Source: Bosea vaviloviae (lineage in GTDB: Bacteria > Pseudomonadota > Alphaproteobacteria > Rhizobiales > Beijerinckiaceae). From it: a stretch of 64,000 nucleotides of DNA. Position 1 is the first letter of the stretch, and every line of letters starts with the position of its first letter. Below the pieces are notes generated by a model. The model worked only from the letters and a program-made list of their open reading frames with translations, was not told where the DNA came from and ran no database searches. Shown here one piece after another: positions 51,355 through 60,600 of the stretch. The position numbers were made by a program, and so were the translations under genes. Location of the stretch: positions 744,001-808,000 of the forward strand of contig NZ_CP017147.1 in NCBI RefSeq assembly GCF_001741865.1, written 5' to 3'.

Positions 51355-51420
51355 GAGAGCGTTTTCGAGCGAAGTGGACACCGGTTCGCGTGAAGAAAAC
51401 GCATTGAGACAAAGCATTCC
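51355..51420 (+). repeat. Dispersed repeat class B, copy 3
   Basis: Shares GAGCGTTTTCGAGCGAAG, TGGACACCGGTTCGCG and TGAAGAAAACGC with the copies at 11017 and 44711 but lacks the second palindrome. It ends 15 bp before purC. Confidence 0.85.
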
Positions 51421-51435
51421 AGCGAAAGACCCCCG

Positions 51436-52389
51436 ATGAGCGATTCCCGCGTTCTGTCAGATGCGTTCATTCCGGAACTGCCGAACCGCTACAACGGCAA
51501 GGTCCGCGAGAATTACGATCTGCCCGATGGCCGCCGCATCATCATCGCGACCGACCGCCTGAGCGCCTTCGACCTGATCCTGACCGCCATCCCCTTCAAG
51601 GGGCAGGTGCTGACCCAGACGGCGCGCTACTGGTTCGAGGAAACCGCCGATATCTGCCCCAACCATGTGCTCGCCTATCCCGACCCCAATGTCGTGATCG
51701 GCACCAGGCTCGACATCCTCCCGGTTGAGATCGTGGTGCGCGGCTATCTCGCCGGCACGACCAGCACCTCCATCCTGACGAAGTACAGGAACGGCGAGCG
51801 CGAGATGTACGGCATGCGCCTGCCCGACGGTCTGCGCGACAACGAAAAGCTGCCTGAAGCGATCATCACTCCAACCAGCAAAGCCTTCGACGGTGGTCAT
51901 GACGAGCCCTTGTCGGGCGCCGAGATCCTGTCGCAGGGACTGTTGAGCCAGGAGCAGTGGGATACCGTTTCGCGCTATGCGCTGGCGCTGTTCGCGCGCG
52001 GCCAGGCCCGCGCCGCCGAACGCGGCCTGATTCTCGTCGACACAAAATACGAATTCGGCACCGACAAGACCGGCGCCATCATCCTCGCCGACGAGATCCA
52101 CACGCCCGACAGCAGCCGCTACTGGGTCACAGAGAGCTATGAGAAGAGCCTGGCTGAGGGAACGCGACCGGTCAGCTTCGACAAGGACTTCGTCCGCGCC
52201 TGGGTCGCGGCGCGCTGCGACCCCTATAGGGACCCGATCCCGGCGATTCCCGCCGAACTCGTCGAACAGACCTCGCGCGTCTACATCCAGGCCTATGAGA
52301 TGATCACGGGCAAGAGCTTTGCGCCCGATCTCTCGGGCGCGACGGTCCTGGACCGCATCCGGGCGAATCTTGCGCCCTATTTCACCTGA
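51436..52389 (+). CDS. purC: Phosphoribosylaminoimidazole-succinocarboxamide synthase
   Basis: A 317-residue SAICAR synthase of the longer, yeast ADE1-like type. [26 protein letters not shown] binds [26 protein letters not shown] and [33 protein letters not shown] are the signature substrate and metal regions. It ligates CAIR and aspartate in purine synthesis. The gene is alone between repeats. The ribosome site is weak (GCGAAAGACC). Confidence 0.96.
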   Translation: MSDSRVLSDAFIPELPNRYNGKVRENYDLPDGRRIIIATDRLSAFDLILTAIPFKGQVLTQTARYWFEETADICPNHVLAYPDPNVVIGTRLDILPVEIVVRGYLAGTTSTSILTKYRNGEREMYGMRLPDGLRDNEKLPEAIITPTSKAFDGGHDEPLSGAEILSQGLLSQEQWDTVSRYALALFARGQARAAERGLILVDTKYEFGTDKTGAIILADEIHTPDSSRYWVTESYEKSLAEGTRPVSFDKDFVRAWVAARCDPYRDPIPAIPAELVEQTSRVYIQAYEMITGKSFAPDLSGATVLDRIRANLAPYFT

Positions 52390-52457
52390 CCGGCGGGGCG
52401 CTTGGCGGGCACCGAAATCCGCCCGCTACCGCATGGTGTCCTGGCGCGGAGCCACAC

Positions 52458-52544
52458 CGTCATTGCGAGTGCAACGAAGCAATCCAGGGGACGTAGAGCG
52501 AGCCTTCCTGGATTGCTTCGTCGCTGACGCTCCTCGCAATGACG
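52458..52544. repeat. Dispersed palindrome class A, copy 4
   Basis: CGTCATTGCGAGTGCAAC to GACGCTCCTCGCAATGACG, with inner CAATCCAG and CTGGATTG. It lies between convergent purC and the NTF2-fold gene. Confidence 0.9.
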
Positions 52545-52554
52545 ATTCGGGCTA

Positions 52555-53004
52555 CTAACCCGCACTCAACCGCTTCGACGGCTCGTATTGATCCTCGAGC
52601 CGGTTCGCGTGCCGGTGCAGCAGGCGCCAGCCGCCATCCTCGAACCGGAACACATGGGTGACCCGGTTCGACCATTGCGTCGGCTGCTCCATGCCCGACA
52701 TTGTCACGCTGAAGGTCTCGATATCGGTCGTATAGGCGAGATCGGCCCCCACCACGGTGGTGATGTTCCTGTGGCTGACCGTGCCGCCCTTGAAGCGGTC
52801 CGCCGCCCAGTCCCAGCGCTGCGAGACCTCGTCCCAGCCCTTTTCATATCCGCCCCAGCCATAGAAGCTGGTGGCATCGTCGCGATGCGAATAGAACGCC
52901 TTGATCGGCCCGACATCGCCATTGGCGACATGGGCGAGCGCCGTTTTCAGCACGCCGAGGGCAGCCTCGAAAGCTGCTTTCGCCGATTGTGATGCGCTGT
53001 CCAT
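52555..53004 (-). CDS. NTF2-fold (SnoaL/DUF4440-like) protein
   Basis: A 149-residue cone-fold protein of the nuclear transport factor 2 superfamily. The N-terminal helix ALGVLKTALAHVANGDVGPIKAFYSHRDDATSFYGWGG is followed by the sheet with RVTHVFRFEDGGWRLLHRHANRLEDQY, typical of ketosteroid-isomerase-like ligand or subunit domains. The start at 53004 is set by AGGAGGTCGG directly before it. It is divergent from arsR; no link to arsenic is evident. Confidence 0.83.
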   Translation of the reverse strand: MDSASQSAKAAFEAALGVLKTALAHVANGDVGPIKAFYSHRDDATSFYGWGGYEKGWDEVSQRWDWAADRFKGGTVSHRNITTVVGADLAYTTDIETFSVTMSGMEQPTQWSNRVTHVFRFEDGGWRLLHRHANRLEDQYEPSKRLSAG

Positions 53005-53133
53005 TCCGACCTCCTGCAAGCCCGTCAGGCTAGCATGACCGGTAGGGCGTCAGGCAAGGGCCGCCGCCGCAAACCCGCGTCGGCAACCCGAGACAGCAGT
53101 GGTTCAGAGAATGGCGGCCTTGCATGATCAAAA

Positions 53134-53153
53134 ATATCTATTAATCTGGATAT
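53134..53153. promoter_or_regulatory. Candidate ArsR operator/promoter element
   Basis: AT-rich patch with inverted ATATC-N10-GATAT ending right at the arsR ATG, in otherwise GC-rich DNA. Plausible autorepression site; the match is short. Confidence 0.45.
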
Positions 53154-53486
53154 ATGGAAATGGAAACAGCCATCACCGCGCTCGGCGCATTGGCGCAGGC
53201 GACCCGCCTCGACAGCTTCCGTCTGCTGGTTCGCCATGAGCCCACGGGCCTCGCCGCAGGCGAGATCGCCCGCCTTCTCGAGGTGCCGCAGAACACCATG
53301 TCGGCGCATCTGGCGGTGCTGTCGCGCGCAGGGCTCGTCAGGTCGGAAAGGCGCAGCCGCTCGATCGTCTACCGCGCCGATCTGGGCGGGTTGCGCGCGC
53401 TGACCCTCTTCCTCGTCAAGGATTGCTGCGCCGGAAAGCCCGAGCTCTGCGCGCCGTTGATCGCCGAACTGACCCCGTGCTGCTGA
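53154..53486 (+). CDS. arsR: ArsR-family metalloregulator of the arsenic operon
   Basis: A 110-residue winged-helix repressor ([64 protein letters not shown]). It lacks the ELCVCDL arsenic site of E. coli ArsR. Cysteines are at the C-terminus instead ([10 protein letters not shown] and the final CC), a placement known in other ArsR subgroups. It begins at or just after its likely operator and precedes arsC by 11 bp. M3 (53160) is an alternative start. Confidence 0.9.
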   Translation: MEMETAITALGALAQATRLDSFRLLVRHEPTGLAAGEIARLLEVPQNTMSAHLAVLSRAGLVRSERRSRSIVYRADLGGLRALTLFLVKDCCAGKPELCAPLIAELTPCC

Positions 53487-53497
53487 GTGGGACCCGC

Positions 53498-53929
53498 ATG
53501 AGCACCGACATCGTCATCTACCACAACCCGGCTTGCGGCACCTCGCGCAACACGCTGGCGATGATCCGCAATGCCGGCATCGAGCCGCATGTCGTCGACT
53601 ATCTGAAGACGCCCCCAGCAAGGGCGTTGCTGGTCCAGCTGATCGCTCGCGCGCGCCTGGCGCCCCGCGACCTGCTGCGCGAGAAGGGCACGCCCTATGC
53701 CGAGCTCGGCCTTGGCGAGATGTCCTTGCCCGACGAGGCGCTGATCGACGCGATGATGGCGCATCCCATCCTGATCAACCGGCCGCTGGTCGTCTCAACC
53801 CTCGGCGTCAGGCTTTGCCGACCCTCGGAAGCCGTGCTGGACCTGCTGCCCGCGCCGCAGAAGGGCGCTTTCGCCAAGGAGGATGGCGAGCGCGTCATCG
53901 ACGAGACCGGAACGAGGATTTCGGCATGA
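53498..53929 (+). CDS. arsC: Glutaredoxin-coupled arsenate reductase
   Basis: A 143-residue ArsC of the plasmid R773 type. Catalytic C13 lies in [11 protein letters not shown]; arginines for arsenate binding are in RPLVVS and GVRLCRPSE. It reduces arsenate to arsenite with glutathione/glutaredoxin. The start at 53498 is preferred to a longer frame that overlaps arsR. The stop overlaps the acr3 start in ATGA. Confidence 0.94.
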   Translation: MSTDIVIYHNPACGTSRNTLAMIRNAGIEPHVVDYLKTPPARALLVQLIARARLAPRDLLREKGTPYAELGLGEMSLPDEALIDAMMAHPILINRPLVVSTLGVRLCRPSEAVLDLLPAPQKGAFAKEDGERVIDETGTRISA

Positions 53930-54999
53930 CAACCGCGCCTGCGCCCGAAAGGCTCTCCTTCCTCGATCGCTACCTCACACTCTGGATTTTTGCGGCGATG
54001 GCGCTCGGCATCGCCCTCGGCACGCTCTTCACCGGCCTGCCCGCCGCACTCGAGAGCCTCTCGATCGGCACGACCAACGTCCCAATCGCGATCGGCCTGA
54101 TCCTGATGATGTACCCGCCGCTGGCGCGCGTCCGCTATGAGGAGTTGCCGGCCGTCTTCGCCGATAAGCGCGTATTGGCGCTGTCGCTGGTCCAGAACTG
54201 GCTGATCGGCCCCGTGCTGATGTTCGCGCTGGCGGTGATCTTCCTGCGCGATCAGCCGCATTACATGACCGGGCTGATCCTGATCGGGCTCGCGCGCTGC
54301 ATCGCCATGGTGCTGGTCTGGAACCAGCTCGCCAAGGGCGACAACCAATATGTCGCCGGCCTCGTCGCCTTCAACTCGCTCTTCCAGATCCTGTTCTTCA
54401 GCGTCTATGCCTGGTTCTTCCTCAGCGTTCTGCCGCCGCTGTTCGGGCTGGAGGGCAGCGTCGTCGCGGTAAGCTTCTGGACGATCGCGCAAGCGGTCGC
54501 GATCTATCTCGGCATCCCCTTCCTGGCCGGTTATCTGACGCGGCGCATCCTGACCGCGCGCCGAGGCCAGGAATGGTACGAGGACACCTTCCTGCCGCGC
54601 ATCGGGCCGGTCACGCTGGCCGCGCTGCTCTTCACCATCGTCGCGATGTTCGGGCTTAAAGGTAGCGATCTGGTGCGCCTGCCTTTCGACGCGGTGCGGA
54701 TCGCCATCCCGCTGGCGCTGTATTTCGTGCTGCAGTTCCTGATCAGCTTCGCCATGGGTAAATGGATCGAGGCCGACTATCCCCGCACCACAGCCGTCGC
54801 CTTCACCGCCTCGGGCAATAATTTCGAGCTGGCGATCGCCGTCGCGATCTCCAGCTTCGGCCTCGCCTCGCCGGTTGCGTTCGCTGCCGTGATCGGCCCC
54901 CTGGTCGAGGTGCCGGTCCTCGTCCTGCTCGTCCATGTCGCGCTCTGGCTCGGCCGCCGCTGGTTTTCCGGAGCGGAGCTGGCGAACGCGCGGGCATGA
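53926..54999 (+). CDS. arsB: ACR3-family arsenite efflux transporter
   Basis: A 357-residue inner-membrane carrier with ten helices. ACR3 hallmarks are [35 protein letters not shown], with the essential Cys in LARCIAMV, and [20 protein letters not shown]. It extrudes arsenite made by ArsC. It is coupled by 4-bp overlaps to arsC and arsH. It is ACR3, not ArsB in the strict sense; the symbol follows common usage. Confidence 0.94.
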   Translation: MTTAPAPERLSFLDRYLTLWIFAAMALGIALGTLFTGLPAALESLSIGTTNVPIAIGLILMMYPPLARVRYEELPAVFADKRVLALSLVQNWLIGPVLMFALAVIFLRDQPHYMTGLILIGLARCIAMVLVWNQLAKGDNQYVAGLVAFNSLFQILFFSVYAWFFLSVLPPLFGLEGSVVAVSFWTIAQAVAIYLGIPFLAGYLTRRILTARRGQEWYEDTFLPRIGPVTLAALLFTIVAMFGLKGSDLVRLPFDAVRIAIPLALYFVLQFLISFAMGKWIEADYPRTTAVAFTASGNNFELAIAVAISSFGLASPVAFAAVIGPLVEVPVLVLLVHVALWLGRRWFSGAELANARA

Positions 55000-55745
55000 A
55001 ACGCCTGCGCACCCTGTCCGACCCGACGCATCTTCCGGCGCTTGAGCGGCGCTATGCGCGGGAGCGGCCGGCGCTTGGATTGGGCCAAAACGACCCAACG
55101 CCGCGCATCCTGTTGCTCTATGGCTCGTTGCGCGAACGCTCCTATTCGCGGCTGTGCGTAGAGGAGGCTGCGCGGCTGCTCCAGTTCTTCGGCGCGCAGA
55201 CGCGTATCTTCGATCCCTCCGACCTGCCCTTGCCCGACCAGAACAAGGGCGACGATCATCCCGCCGTCCATGAGCTGCGCGAACACGCGATCTGGTCGGA
55301 GGGTCAGGTCTGGTGCAGCCCCGAGCGACACGGCCAGATCACCGGCGTTATGAAGGCACAGATCGACCATCTGCCGCTGAACATGGGCGGGATTCGGCCG
55401 ACGCAAGGGCGCACGCTCGCGGTCATGCAGGTCTCGGCCGGTTCGCAATCCTTCAACAGCGTCAACACGCTGCGCCTGCTCGGTCGCTGGATACGGATGG
55501 TGACGATCCCCAACCAGTCAAGCGTCGCAAAAGCCTTCCAGGAATTCGACGAGACCGGACGCATGAAGCCATCGAGCTATTACGACCGCATCGTCGACGT
55601 GATGGAGGAACTGGTCCGCTTCACGGTGCTGCTGCGGCCGCATGCGGACCAGTTGATCGACCGCTACTCCGAGCGAAAGGCCGCTGGCCTGCCCCTCGAT
55701 CCGACGACAGACCTCTCGGCGATTGCAGGGCGGACAAGTCCGTGA
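54996..55745 (+). CDS. arsH: Arsenical resistance protein ArsH (NADPH-FMN reductase)
   Basis: A 249-residue flavoprotein of the ArsH group. The FMN phosphate loop is [37 protein letters not shown] and [23 protein letters not shown] are ArsH signatures. Known members oxidise methylated or aromatic trivalent arsenicals. Last gene of arsRC-acr3-arsH. It is convergent with the Lrp gene, with 21 bp between stop codons. Confidence 0.95.
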   Translation: MKRLRTLSDPTHLPALERRYARERPALGLGQNDPTPRILLLYGSLRERSYSRLCVEEAARLLQFFGAQTRIFDPSDLPLPDQNKGDDHPAVHELREHAIWSEGQVWCSPERHGQITGVMKAQIDHLPLNMGGIRPTQGRTLAVMQVSAGSQSFNSVNTLRLLGRWIRMVTIPNQSSVAKAFQEFDETGRMKPSSYYDRIVDVMEELVRFTVLLRPHADQLIDRYSERKAAGLPLDPTTDLSAIAGRTSP

Positions 55746-55766
55746 CGTCGGCAATGGCGGGCGAGG

Positions 55767-56252
55767 CTATGTCCTGGACCTGGCCTTGCCGGGCACCGAC
55801 AGAAGCCGGTTCGACGTCGTCGCTTCCAGAATAACCATCGTCGAGGTTTCCGCGACGCAGGGGATCGATTGCAGCGCGGCGGTGATGAAACTCCTGAGCG
55901 CCTCGATATCCTTGACCCAGACCCGCAGCAGATAATCGACATTGCCGGTCACGAGCAGGCATTCGGTGATCTCGGGCCGTCCCTGTATCGCGGTCAGGAA
56001 CTGGCTCGCCGCATCCGGGCTTTGCTTGGCGAGGCGCACGCTCACCATCACGCAAATGCCGAAGCCGAGCGCCGCCGGGCTGATCCGCGCCGCATAGCCC
56101 TCGATCACGCCGGTTTCCTCAAGCCGCTTGATGCGCCGGCTGCACGGCGTCGGCGACAGGCCGACCTGCTCGGCAAGCTCCAGATTCGAGATTCGCCCAT
56201 TGGCCTGGAGCGCGGCCAGGATTCGGCGATCGATCTGATCCAACTCGGCCAT
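55767..56252 (-). CDS. Lrp/AsnC-family transcriptional regulator
   Basis: A 161-residue regulator. The HTH at ~5-60 is LDQIDRRILAALQANGRISNLELAEQVGLSPTPCSRRIKRLEETGVIEGY, and the RAM effector domain (~65-150) has ITECLLVTGNVDYLLRVWVKD. It is divergent from a PLP aminotransferase gene with a 129-bp shared upstream region, so it probably regulates amino-acid turnover by that enzyme. Confidence 0.92.
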   Translation of the reverse strand: MAELDQIDRRILAALQANGRISNLELAEQVGLSPTPCSRRIKRLEETGVIEGYAARISPAALGFGICVMVSVRLAKQSPDAASQFLTAIQGRPEITECLLVTGNVDYLLRVWVKDIEALRSFITAALQSIPCVAETSTMVILEATTSNRLLSVPGKARSRT

Positions 56253-56381
56253 GAGGCTTTTTCGCTCCCAAATACCAAAATACGAGCGATTAACGCTCCA
56301 TCATCCAGCTCTTACGCGAAACATTGCACGGACTCTCTCCGATCGCGACCGCTATTGTCTGCCAAGCTGGAGGGACAGGAC

Positions 56382-57668
56382 ATGACGATCTCGAAAGGCT
56401 CGGCGGCCGGGATGCGCCCGGGCTGTGCGCAATGGCTCAAGACGAGCAACAACATCTCCCAGCAATTTCTTGCCTTTGGCGGCCGCCCCGATGTGGTGAG
56501 CCTCGCCGGCGGCCTGCCAGCGGCGGAGCTCTATCCACTCGCGGCGATCCAGTCCGCGACGCAGCGCGCGCTCGAACGGCACGGGCCGGCGGTCCTGGAA
56601 TATGGTGCGATCGAGGGCTTTCCCGCCTTGCGCCGGCTGATCGCGGCGCGCATCTCGGCCGAGACCGGCGGGCATTTCACGCCTGAGAACGTGCTGCTGA
56701 CCAGCGGCTCGATGCAGGGGCTCGACCTGATCGGCAAGGTGCTGCTCGACCCCGGCGACTTCGTCGTCGCGCAATCGCCGACCTATCTCGGCGCGCTCGA
56801 CGCCTGGCGCCCGCGCGCGCCGCTCTACCGCAAGCTCGACTGGGATCTGCAGGAACCCGGCTTCGACGATGCCCTCGCCCGGGCCAAATTCGTCTATACC
56901 GTGCCGAACTATTCCAACCCGACCGGGGTGCTGGTTTCGCAGGAGCGCCGCGCCGCCTTGCTCGACAAGGTGCTGGCCGCAGGCACATGGCTCGTCGAGG
57001 ACGATCCTTACAGGACGATCCAATTGGACGGGCCGCCCGGCCGGAGCATCCTTGGCCATTATGTCGCGCGGCATTCCGGCGCCTATGACGGCCCGGTGAT
57101 CTATCTCGGCACCGTCTCCAAAAGCCTGGTTCCGGGCCTGCGCGTCGGTTGGATCATCGCCGAGCACGGCATGATCCAGGCGCTGACGCTCGCGAAACAG
57201 GCGACCGATCTCAGCAGCAGCATGCTGACCCAGGCGATCACGCTCGAACTGCTCGAACAGGATTTCGACAGCGAGCATGCCAAGGCGATCGTTCCGCTTT
57301 ACCGGGAGCGGCGCGACGCCCTGTGCAATGAGGCGGCCTTGCGCCTGAGCGAATGGTTCGAGTGGGAGGTGCCGGTCGGCGGCATGTTCGTCTGGATGCG
57401 GGCGAGGAACCAGGCGATCGACACTGACGAGCTCTACCGCTTCGCGGTCGAGGAGAAGGTCGCCTTCGTGCCCAGCAGCGTCTTCGATTTCACCGGCCAG
57501 GACCGCTTCGCGATGCGGGTCAATTTCACCCGGAGTTCGCCGGAGGTCATCACCGAGGGCGTGCGGCGCCTGGAGCGCGCCATCGCCACTTACGTCTCGT
57601 CACGCGCCCAGCTTCAGCGCCGGGGTGGGCCGGAAGCCTCGATGCGTGATGAGCGCATCGAGGCCTGA
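56382..57668 (+). CDS. PLP-dependent aminotransferase (2-aminoadipate/kynurenine type)
   Basis: A 428-residue class I/II aminotransferase of the MocR/LysN-related group, without a fused GntR domain. SLAGGLPAAELYP, LEYGAIEGFPALRRLI, PNYSNPTGV, D208 in VEDDPY and the PLP-lysine K247 in GTVSKSLVPGLRVGW are present. GGAGGGACAGG precedes the ATG at 56382. The divergent Lrp gene suggests control by an amino acid. The exact substrate is not predictable. Confidence 0.9.
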   Translation: MTISKGSAAGMRPGCAQWLKTSNNISQQFLAFGGRPDVVSLAGGLPAAELYPLAAIQSATQRALERHGPAVLEYGAIEGFPALRRLIAARISAETGGHFTPENVLLTSGSMQGLDLIGKVLLDPGDFVVAQSPTYLGALDAWRPRAPLYRKLDWDLQEPGFDDALARAKFVYTVPNYSNPTGVLVSQERRAALLDKVLAAGTWLVEDDPYRTIQLDGPPGRSILGHYVARHSGAYDGPVIYLGTVSKSLVPGLRVGWIIAEHGMIQALTLAKQATDLSSSMLTQAITLELLEQDFDSEHAKAIVPLYRERRDALCNEAALRLSEWFEWEVPVGGMFVWMRARNQAIDTDELYRFAVEEKVAFVPSSVFDFTGQDRFAMRVNFTRSSPEVITEGVRRLERAIATYVSSRAQLQRRGGPEASMRDERIEA

Positions 57669-57707
57669 GGCGACCTTTTCCGGCACTGATGACGCCTTGC
57701 ACGGCGC

Positions 57708-58403
57708 TCAACCGACGAGCCCCAGCGGCGCCCGGCCCGCGATCGCGGCCGTCCGTGCGAGATAATCGGCCTTGCTGGATTGCATATGGTCGATGTTGAT
57801 CTGGGCCAGCGCCCAGGAATCGGTGCCCTGAAGCAGCTCGATCATGATGTCATGCTGGCGCAATGAGAGCCGCAGGCCGTCACGATCGGCGAGGTTCTTC
57901 GCCCGCATCGGCAGGGTCAGGCCCATGTAATCCTGCAGGCTGCGCACCAGATACGGATTGCCGCAGGCGCCAAACAAGGTGATGTGGAAGGCGTCATTGG
58001 TCTCGTGGATCCCGCGCAGATCGCCCGCCTCTGCATGCTGGGCATAGTCGGCCTGGATCGCCTTCAGCCGCGTGATCAGTTCAGCTGGGGCAGGCAGCGC
58101 GATCATCAGCACCGCCTGCCGGGTCAGCATCTCGCGAACCTCGTAGATCTGCCGGACCTCCTGGGCCGAATAGGAGGAGACGGTCGCGCCGATATTCTTC
58201 TCGCGACGGACCACGCCGGTGCGTTCGAGCTGGACCAGAGCCTGCCGGATGAAGTGTCGCGTCGCGCCGTAGCGAGCCATCAGGCTGTCCTCGACAAGCC
58301 GCGAGCCCGGCGCGAGACGCCCGAAAATGATGTCCTCCTCGAGCCGACGGAGAATCTCCGCCTGCTCCTCGACACGCGAGGCTGATGCCGGTGCTTCGCT
58401 CAT
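57708..58403 (-). CDS. GntR-family (FadR-type) regulator of the sugar ABC operon
   Basis: A 231-residue regulator. The GntR HTH (~10-75) includes ILRRLEEDIIFGRLAPGSRLVEDSLMARYGATRHFIRQALVQLERTGVV, and the FCD effector domain follows, with HETNDAFHITLF and H-rich metal-site residues. The start at 58403 overlaps the oxidoreductase stop in ATGA, so it is the last gene of the operon and probably autoregulates it. Confidence 0.9.
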   Translation of the reverse strand: MSEAPASASRVEEQAEILRRLEEDIIFGRLAPGSRLVEDSLMARYGATRHFIRQALVQLERTGVVRREKNIGATVSSYSAQEVRQIYEVREMLTRQAVLMIALPAPAELITRLKAIQADYAQHAEAGDLRGIHETNDAFHITLFGACGNPYLVRSLQDYMGLTLPMRAKNLADRDGLRLSLRQHDIMIELLQGTDSWALAQINIDHMQSSKADYLARTAAIAGRAPLGLVG

Positions 58404-59437
58404 GCAACCTGTCCTTCCGCCTTGCTTGCGCCTGCCGATTCCCAACCAGAGAGCCGATAGCAGTCCTCGACGAGACGCAAGGTTTCGAGATTGTCTTCAG
58501 GCGAGCTCTCGAAGGCTGCGCCCTCCCGCAGGCAGCGGGCGAAATGAGCGAGCGTCGCGGTATAAGCGCCCTGATAGACCTCGGCCTGGTCGAATTCGAC
58601 CTGCTCGTCATCGCGCCCGCTCAGGCGCAGTGTCGCGCCGTCGAGGCGGATCGCCCCGCGGTCGCCGAGGATCGTCAGGCGATCGACCTGCTCGGGCTGG
58701 GCGCCATGCGCCGCGAAGCTCGCAAACACCGAAACGCCGGCGCCGGCAGCCGTTTCGAGATGCACCACCGCGCCGTCCTCTCCGGCAAGCTCCGGACAGG
58801 TCCGGCTCAGCACGGCCGCGCGCACGCTCATCGGTCCCAGCAGCATGCGCAGCGTGTCGAGATGGTGGATCAGCACCTCGGCCACCAGCATCCGCTGCTC
58901 GCCGCGTAGCATCGGCTGTCGCTCCAACGCGGTCAGCCGCCCCTCCGCATTCGGCACCGTGCCGGAGGTGACCAGCGACAGCGAGGCGGCCTTGACCGCG
59001 CCGATCCGGCCCTGCGCGAGCCACTGCGCCGCCTGACGGTAATAAGCGCGGAAGCGCCAGTTCTCATGCACCATCAATCGGACCCGGCCGGAAACGTCCG
59101 CGACCAGCCGCTGCGCCTCGCCCAGGGTCGGAGCCAGCGGCTTCTGGCACAGGATCGGCAAGCCGTGATCGGCCGCCAAACGAACAAGCTCGGCATGAAC
59201 CGCGCGTGGCGCGGCGATATCGACGGCATCGAAACCGCCCGCCGCCAACATCTCGCTTGCGCTCCGGTAACGAGCGCCGATGCCGAACTCTTCAGCGCGG
59301 CGCTCGCACGCGTCATGCGAGGGATCGGCGATCGCCACGACGACGGCATCGTCGGCAAGCGCCCGCCAGCCGCGCAAATGGTAGAGCGTGACCCAGCCGG
59401 CGCCGATCAGGCCGATCCGAAGCGGCTGCGCCATCAA
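58400..59437 (-). CDS. Gfo/Idh/MocA-family oxidoreductase
   Basis: A 345-residue NAD(P)-dependent sugar or cyclitol dehydrogenase. Rossmann motif GLIGAGWVTLYHL, EKP equivalent in ILCQKPLAPT (E replaced by Q before K), and the second domain with MVHENWRFRAYYRQ and EVLIHHLDTLRMLLGP (catalytic His region). Co-translated with the UgpC-type ATPase (4-bp overlap) and the GntR regulator. It probably oxidises the imported sugar. The C-terminal ~15 residues are an unstructured tail. Confidence 0.9.
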   Translation of the reverse strand: MMAQPLRIGLIGAGWVTLYHLRGWRALADDAVVVAIADPSHDACERRAEEFGIGARYRSASEMLAAGGFDAVDIAAPRAVHAELVRLAADHGLPILCQKPLAPTLGEAQRLVADVSGRVRLMVHENWRFRAYYRQAAQWLAQGRIGAVKAASLSLVTSGTVPNAEGRLTALERQPMLRGEQRMLVAEVLIHHLDTLRMLLGPMSVRAAVLSRTCPELAGEDGAVVHLETAAGAGVSVFASFAAHGAQPEQVDRLTILGDRGAIRLDGATLRLSGRDDEQVEFDQAEVYQGAYTATLAHFARCLREGAAFESSPEDNLETLRLVEDCYRLSGWESAGASKAEGQVA

Positions 59438-60591
59438 TGCGGTCTCCGCTGCGCGGCGGCTTTCTGCGCGGCAGGCGCGGTCTCCAAAGCGGGAACCGCC
59501 CGGCCGGTTTCGCCGTCGAAGAGATAGCCGGCCTCAGTGGAGAAGAAGAGTTCGACGAGCTCGCCCGGCGCGGCCACGACATGGCGCGGCAGACGCGCGA
59601 TGCATTCGGCTCCGCCTTCCGTCTCGACCAGCAGCAGAGTCTCGGCGCCGAGCGGCTCGACGGCGATGGTGCGTCCCCTGATCGTACCATGGGGTTGGCC
59701 GTTCAACGCGGCCGCATCGATCAGCAGATCCTCGGCGCGCACGCCGAAGGTCATGTCGCGCCCGGCGACGCCGGCAAGCGTGGCAGCCGCCCAGCGCGTC
59801 AACGGCGCCTCGACCGCGGTGCTGCGCGCATGCAGGCCGTCGAGCGAGATCGCGGCCTTCAGCAGGTTCATCGGCGGCGAGCCGAGGAAGCGCGCCACGA
59901 AGGTGTCGGCCGGCTGCCAGTAGACCTCCAGCGGCGCACCGATCTGCGCCACCCGGCCGGCATTCATCACGCAGATGCGCGTGCCCATGGTCATCGCCTC
60001 GACCTGATCATGCGTGACATAGATCATGGTCGAGCCGAGCCGGTGATGCTGCTTGATGATCTCGCTGCGCGTGTTGACCCGCAGCGCCGCATCGAGGTTC
60101 GAGAGCGGCTCGTCGAACAGGAAGACCTGCGGCTCGCGCACCATGGCCCGCCCCAGCGCGACGCGCTGCCGCTGCCCGCCCGACAGGGCGCTCGGGCGAC
60201 GCGCCAGCAGCGGCGTCAGGCCCAGCAGGCCGGCGGCCTCATTGACGCGCCGATCGACTTCCGTCTCGGCGATCTTGCGTCGGCGCAGGCCGAAGGCGAG
60301 GTTTTCCGCCACGCTCATATGCGGGTAGAGCGCATAGGACTGGAACACCATCGCGATGTCGCGGTCCTTGGCCGGCACATTGTTGACGGCCCGTCCGTTG
60401 ATCGAGAGCGTGCCGCTGCTGATCGTCTCCAGGCCGGCGATCATCCGCAGCGTCGTCGATTTGCCGCAGCCCGAGGGGCCGAGCAGCACCATGAACTCGC
60501 CATCGCCGATGGTGAGATCGACGTCCTCGACCACGACCGGGCCGCTGCTGCCATAGCGCTTGCTGATCTTGTCGAGTCCGACGACGGCCAT
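59434..60591 (-). CDS. Carbohydrate ABC transporter ATP-binding protein (UgpC/MalK type)
   Basis: A 385-residue ATPase. ABC domain ~1-235 has Walker A GPSGCGKST, signature LSGGQRQR, Walker B VFLFDEPLSNLD and switch YVTHDQVEAMT. The TOBE/MalK-type C-terminal domain (~240-365) has FGVRAEDLL and AAPGELVELFF. It powers the two permeases encoded just upstream and overlaps the oxidoreductase gene by 4 bp. Confidence 0.93.
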   Translation of the reverse strand: MAVVGLDKISKRYGSSGPVVVEDVDLTIGDGEFMVLLGPSGCGKSTTLRMIAGLETISSGTLSINGRAVNNVPAKDRDIAMVFQSYALYPHMSVAENLAFGLRRRKIAETEVDRRVNEAAGLLGLTPLLARRPSALSGGQRQRVALGRAMVREPQVFLFDEPLSNLDAALRVNTRSEIIKQHHRLGSTMIYVTHDQVEAMTMGTRICVMNAGRVAQIGAPLEVYWQPADTFVARFLGSPPMNLLKAAISLDGLHARSTAVEAPLTRWAAATLAGVAGRDMTFGVRAEDLLIDAAALNGQPHGTIRGRTIAVEPLGAETLLLVETEGGAECIARLPRHVVAAPGELVELFFSTEAGYLFDGETGRAVPALETAPAAQKAAAQRRPH

Positions 60592-60600
60592 GACGGCCTC

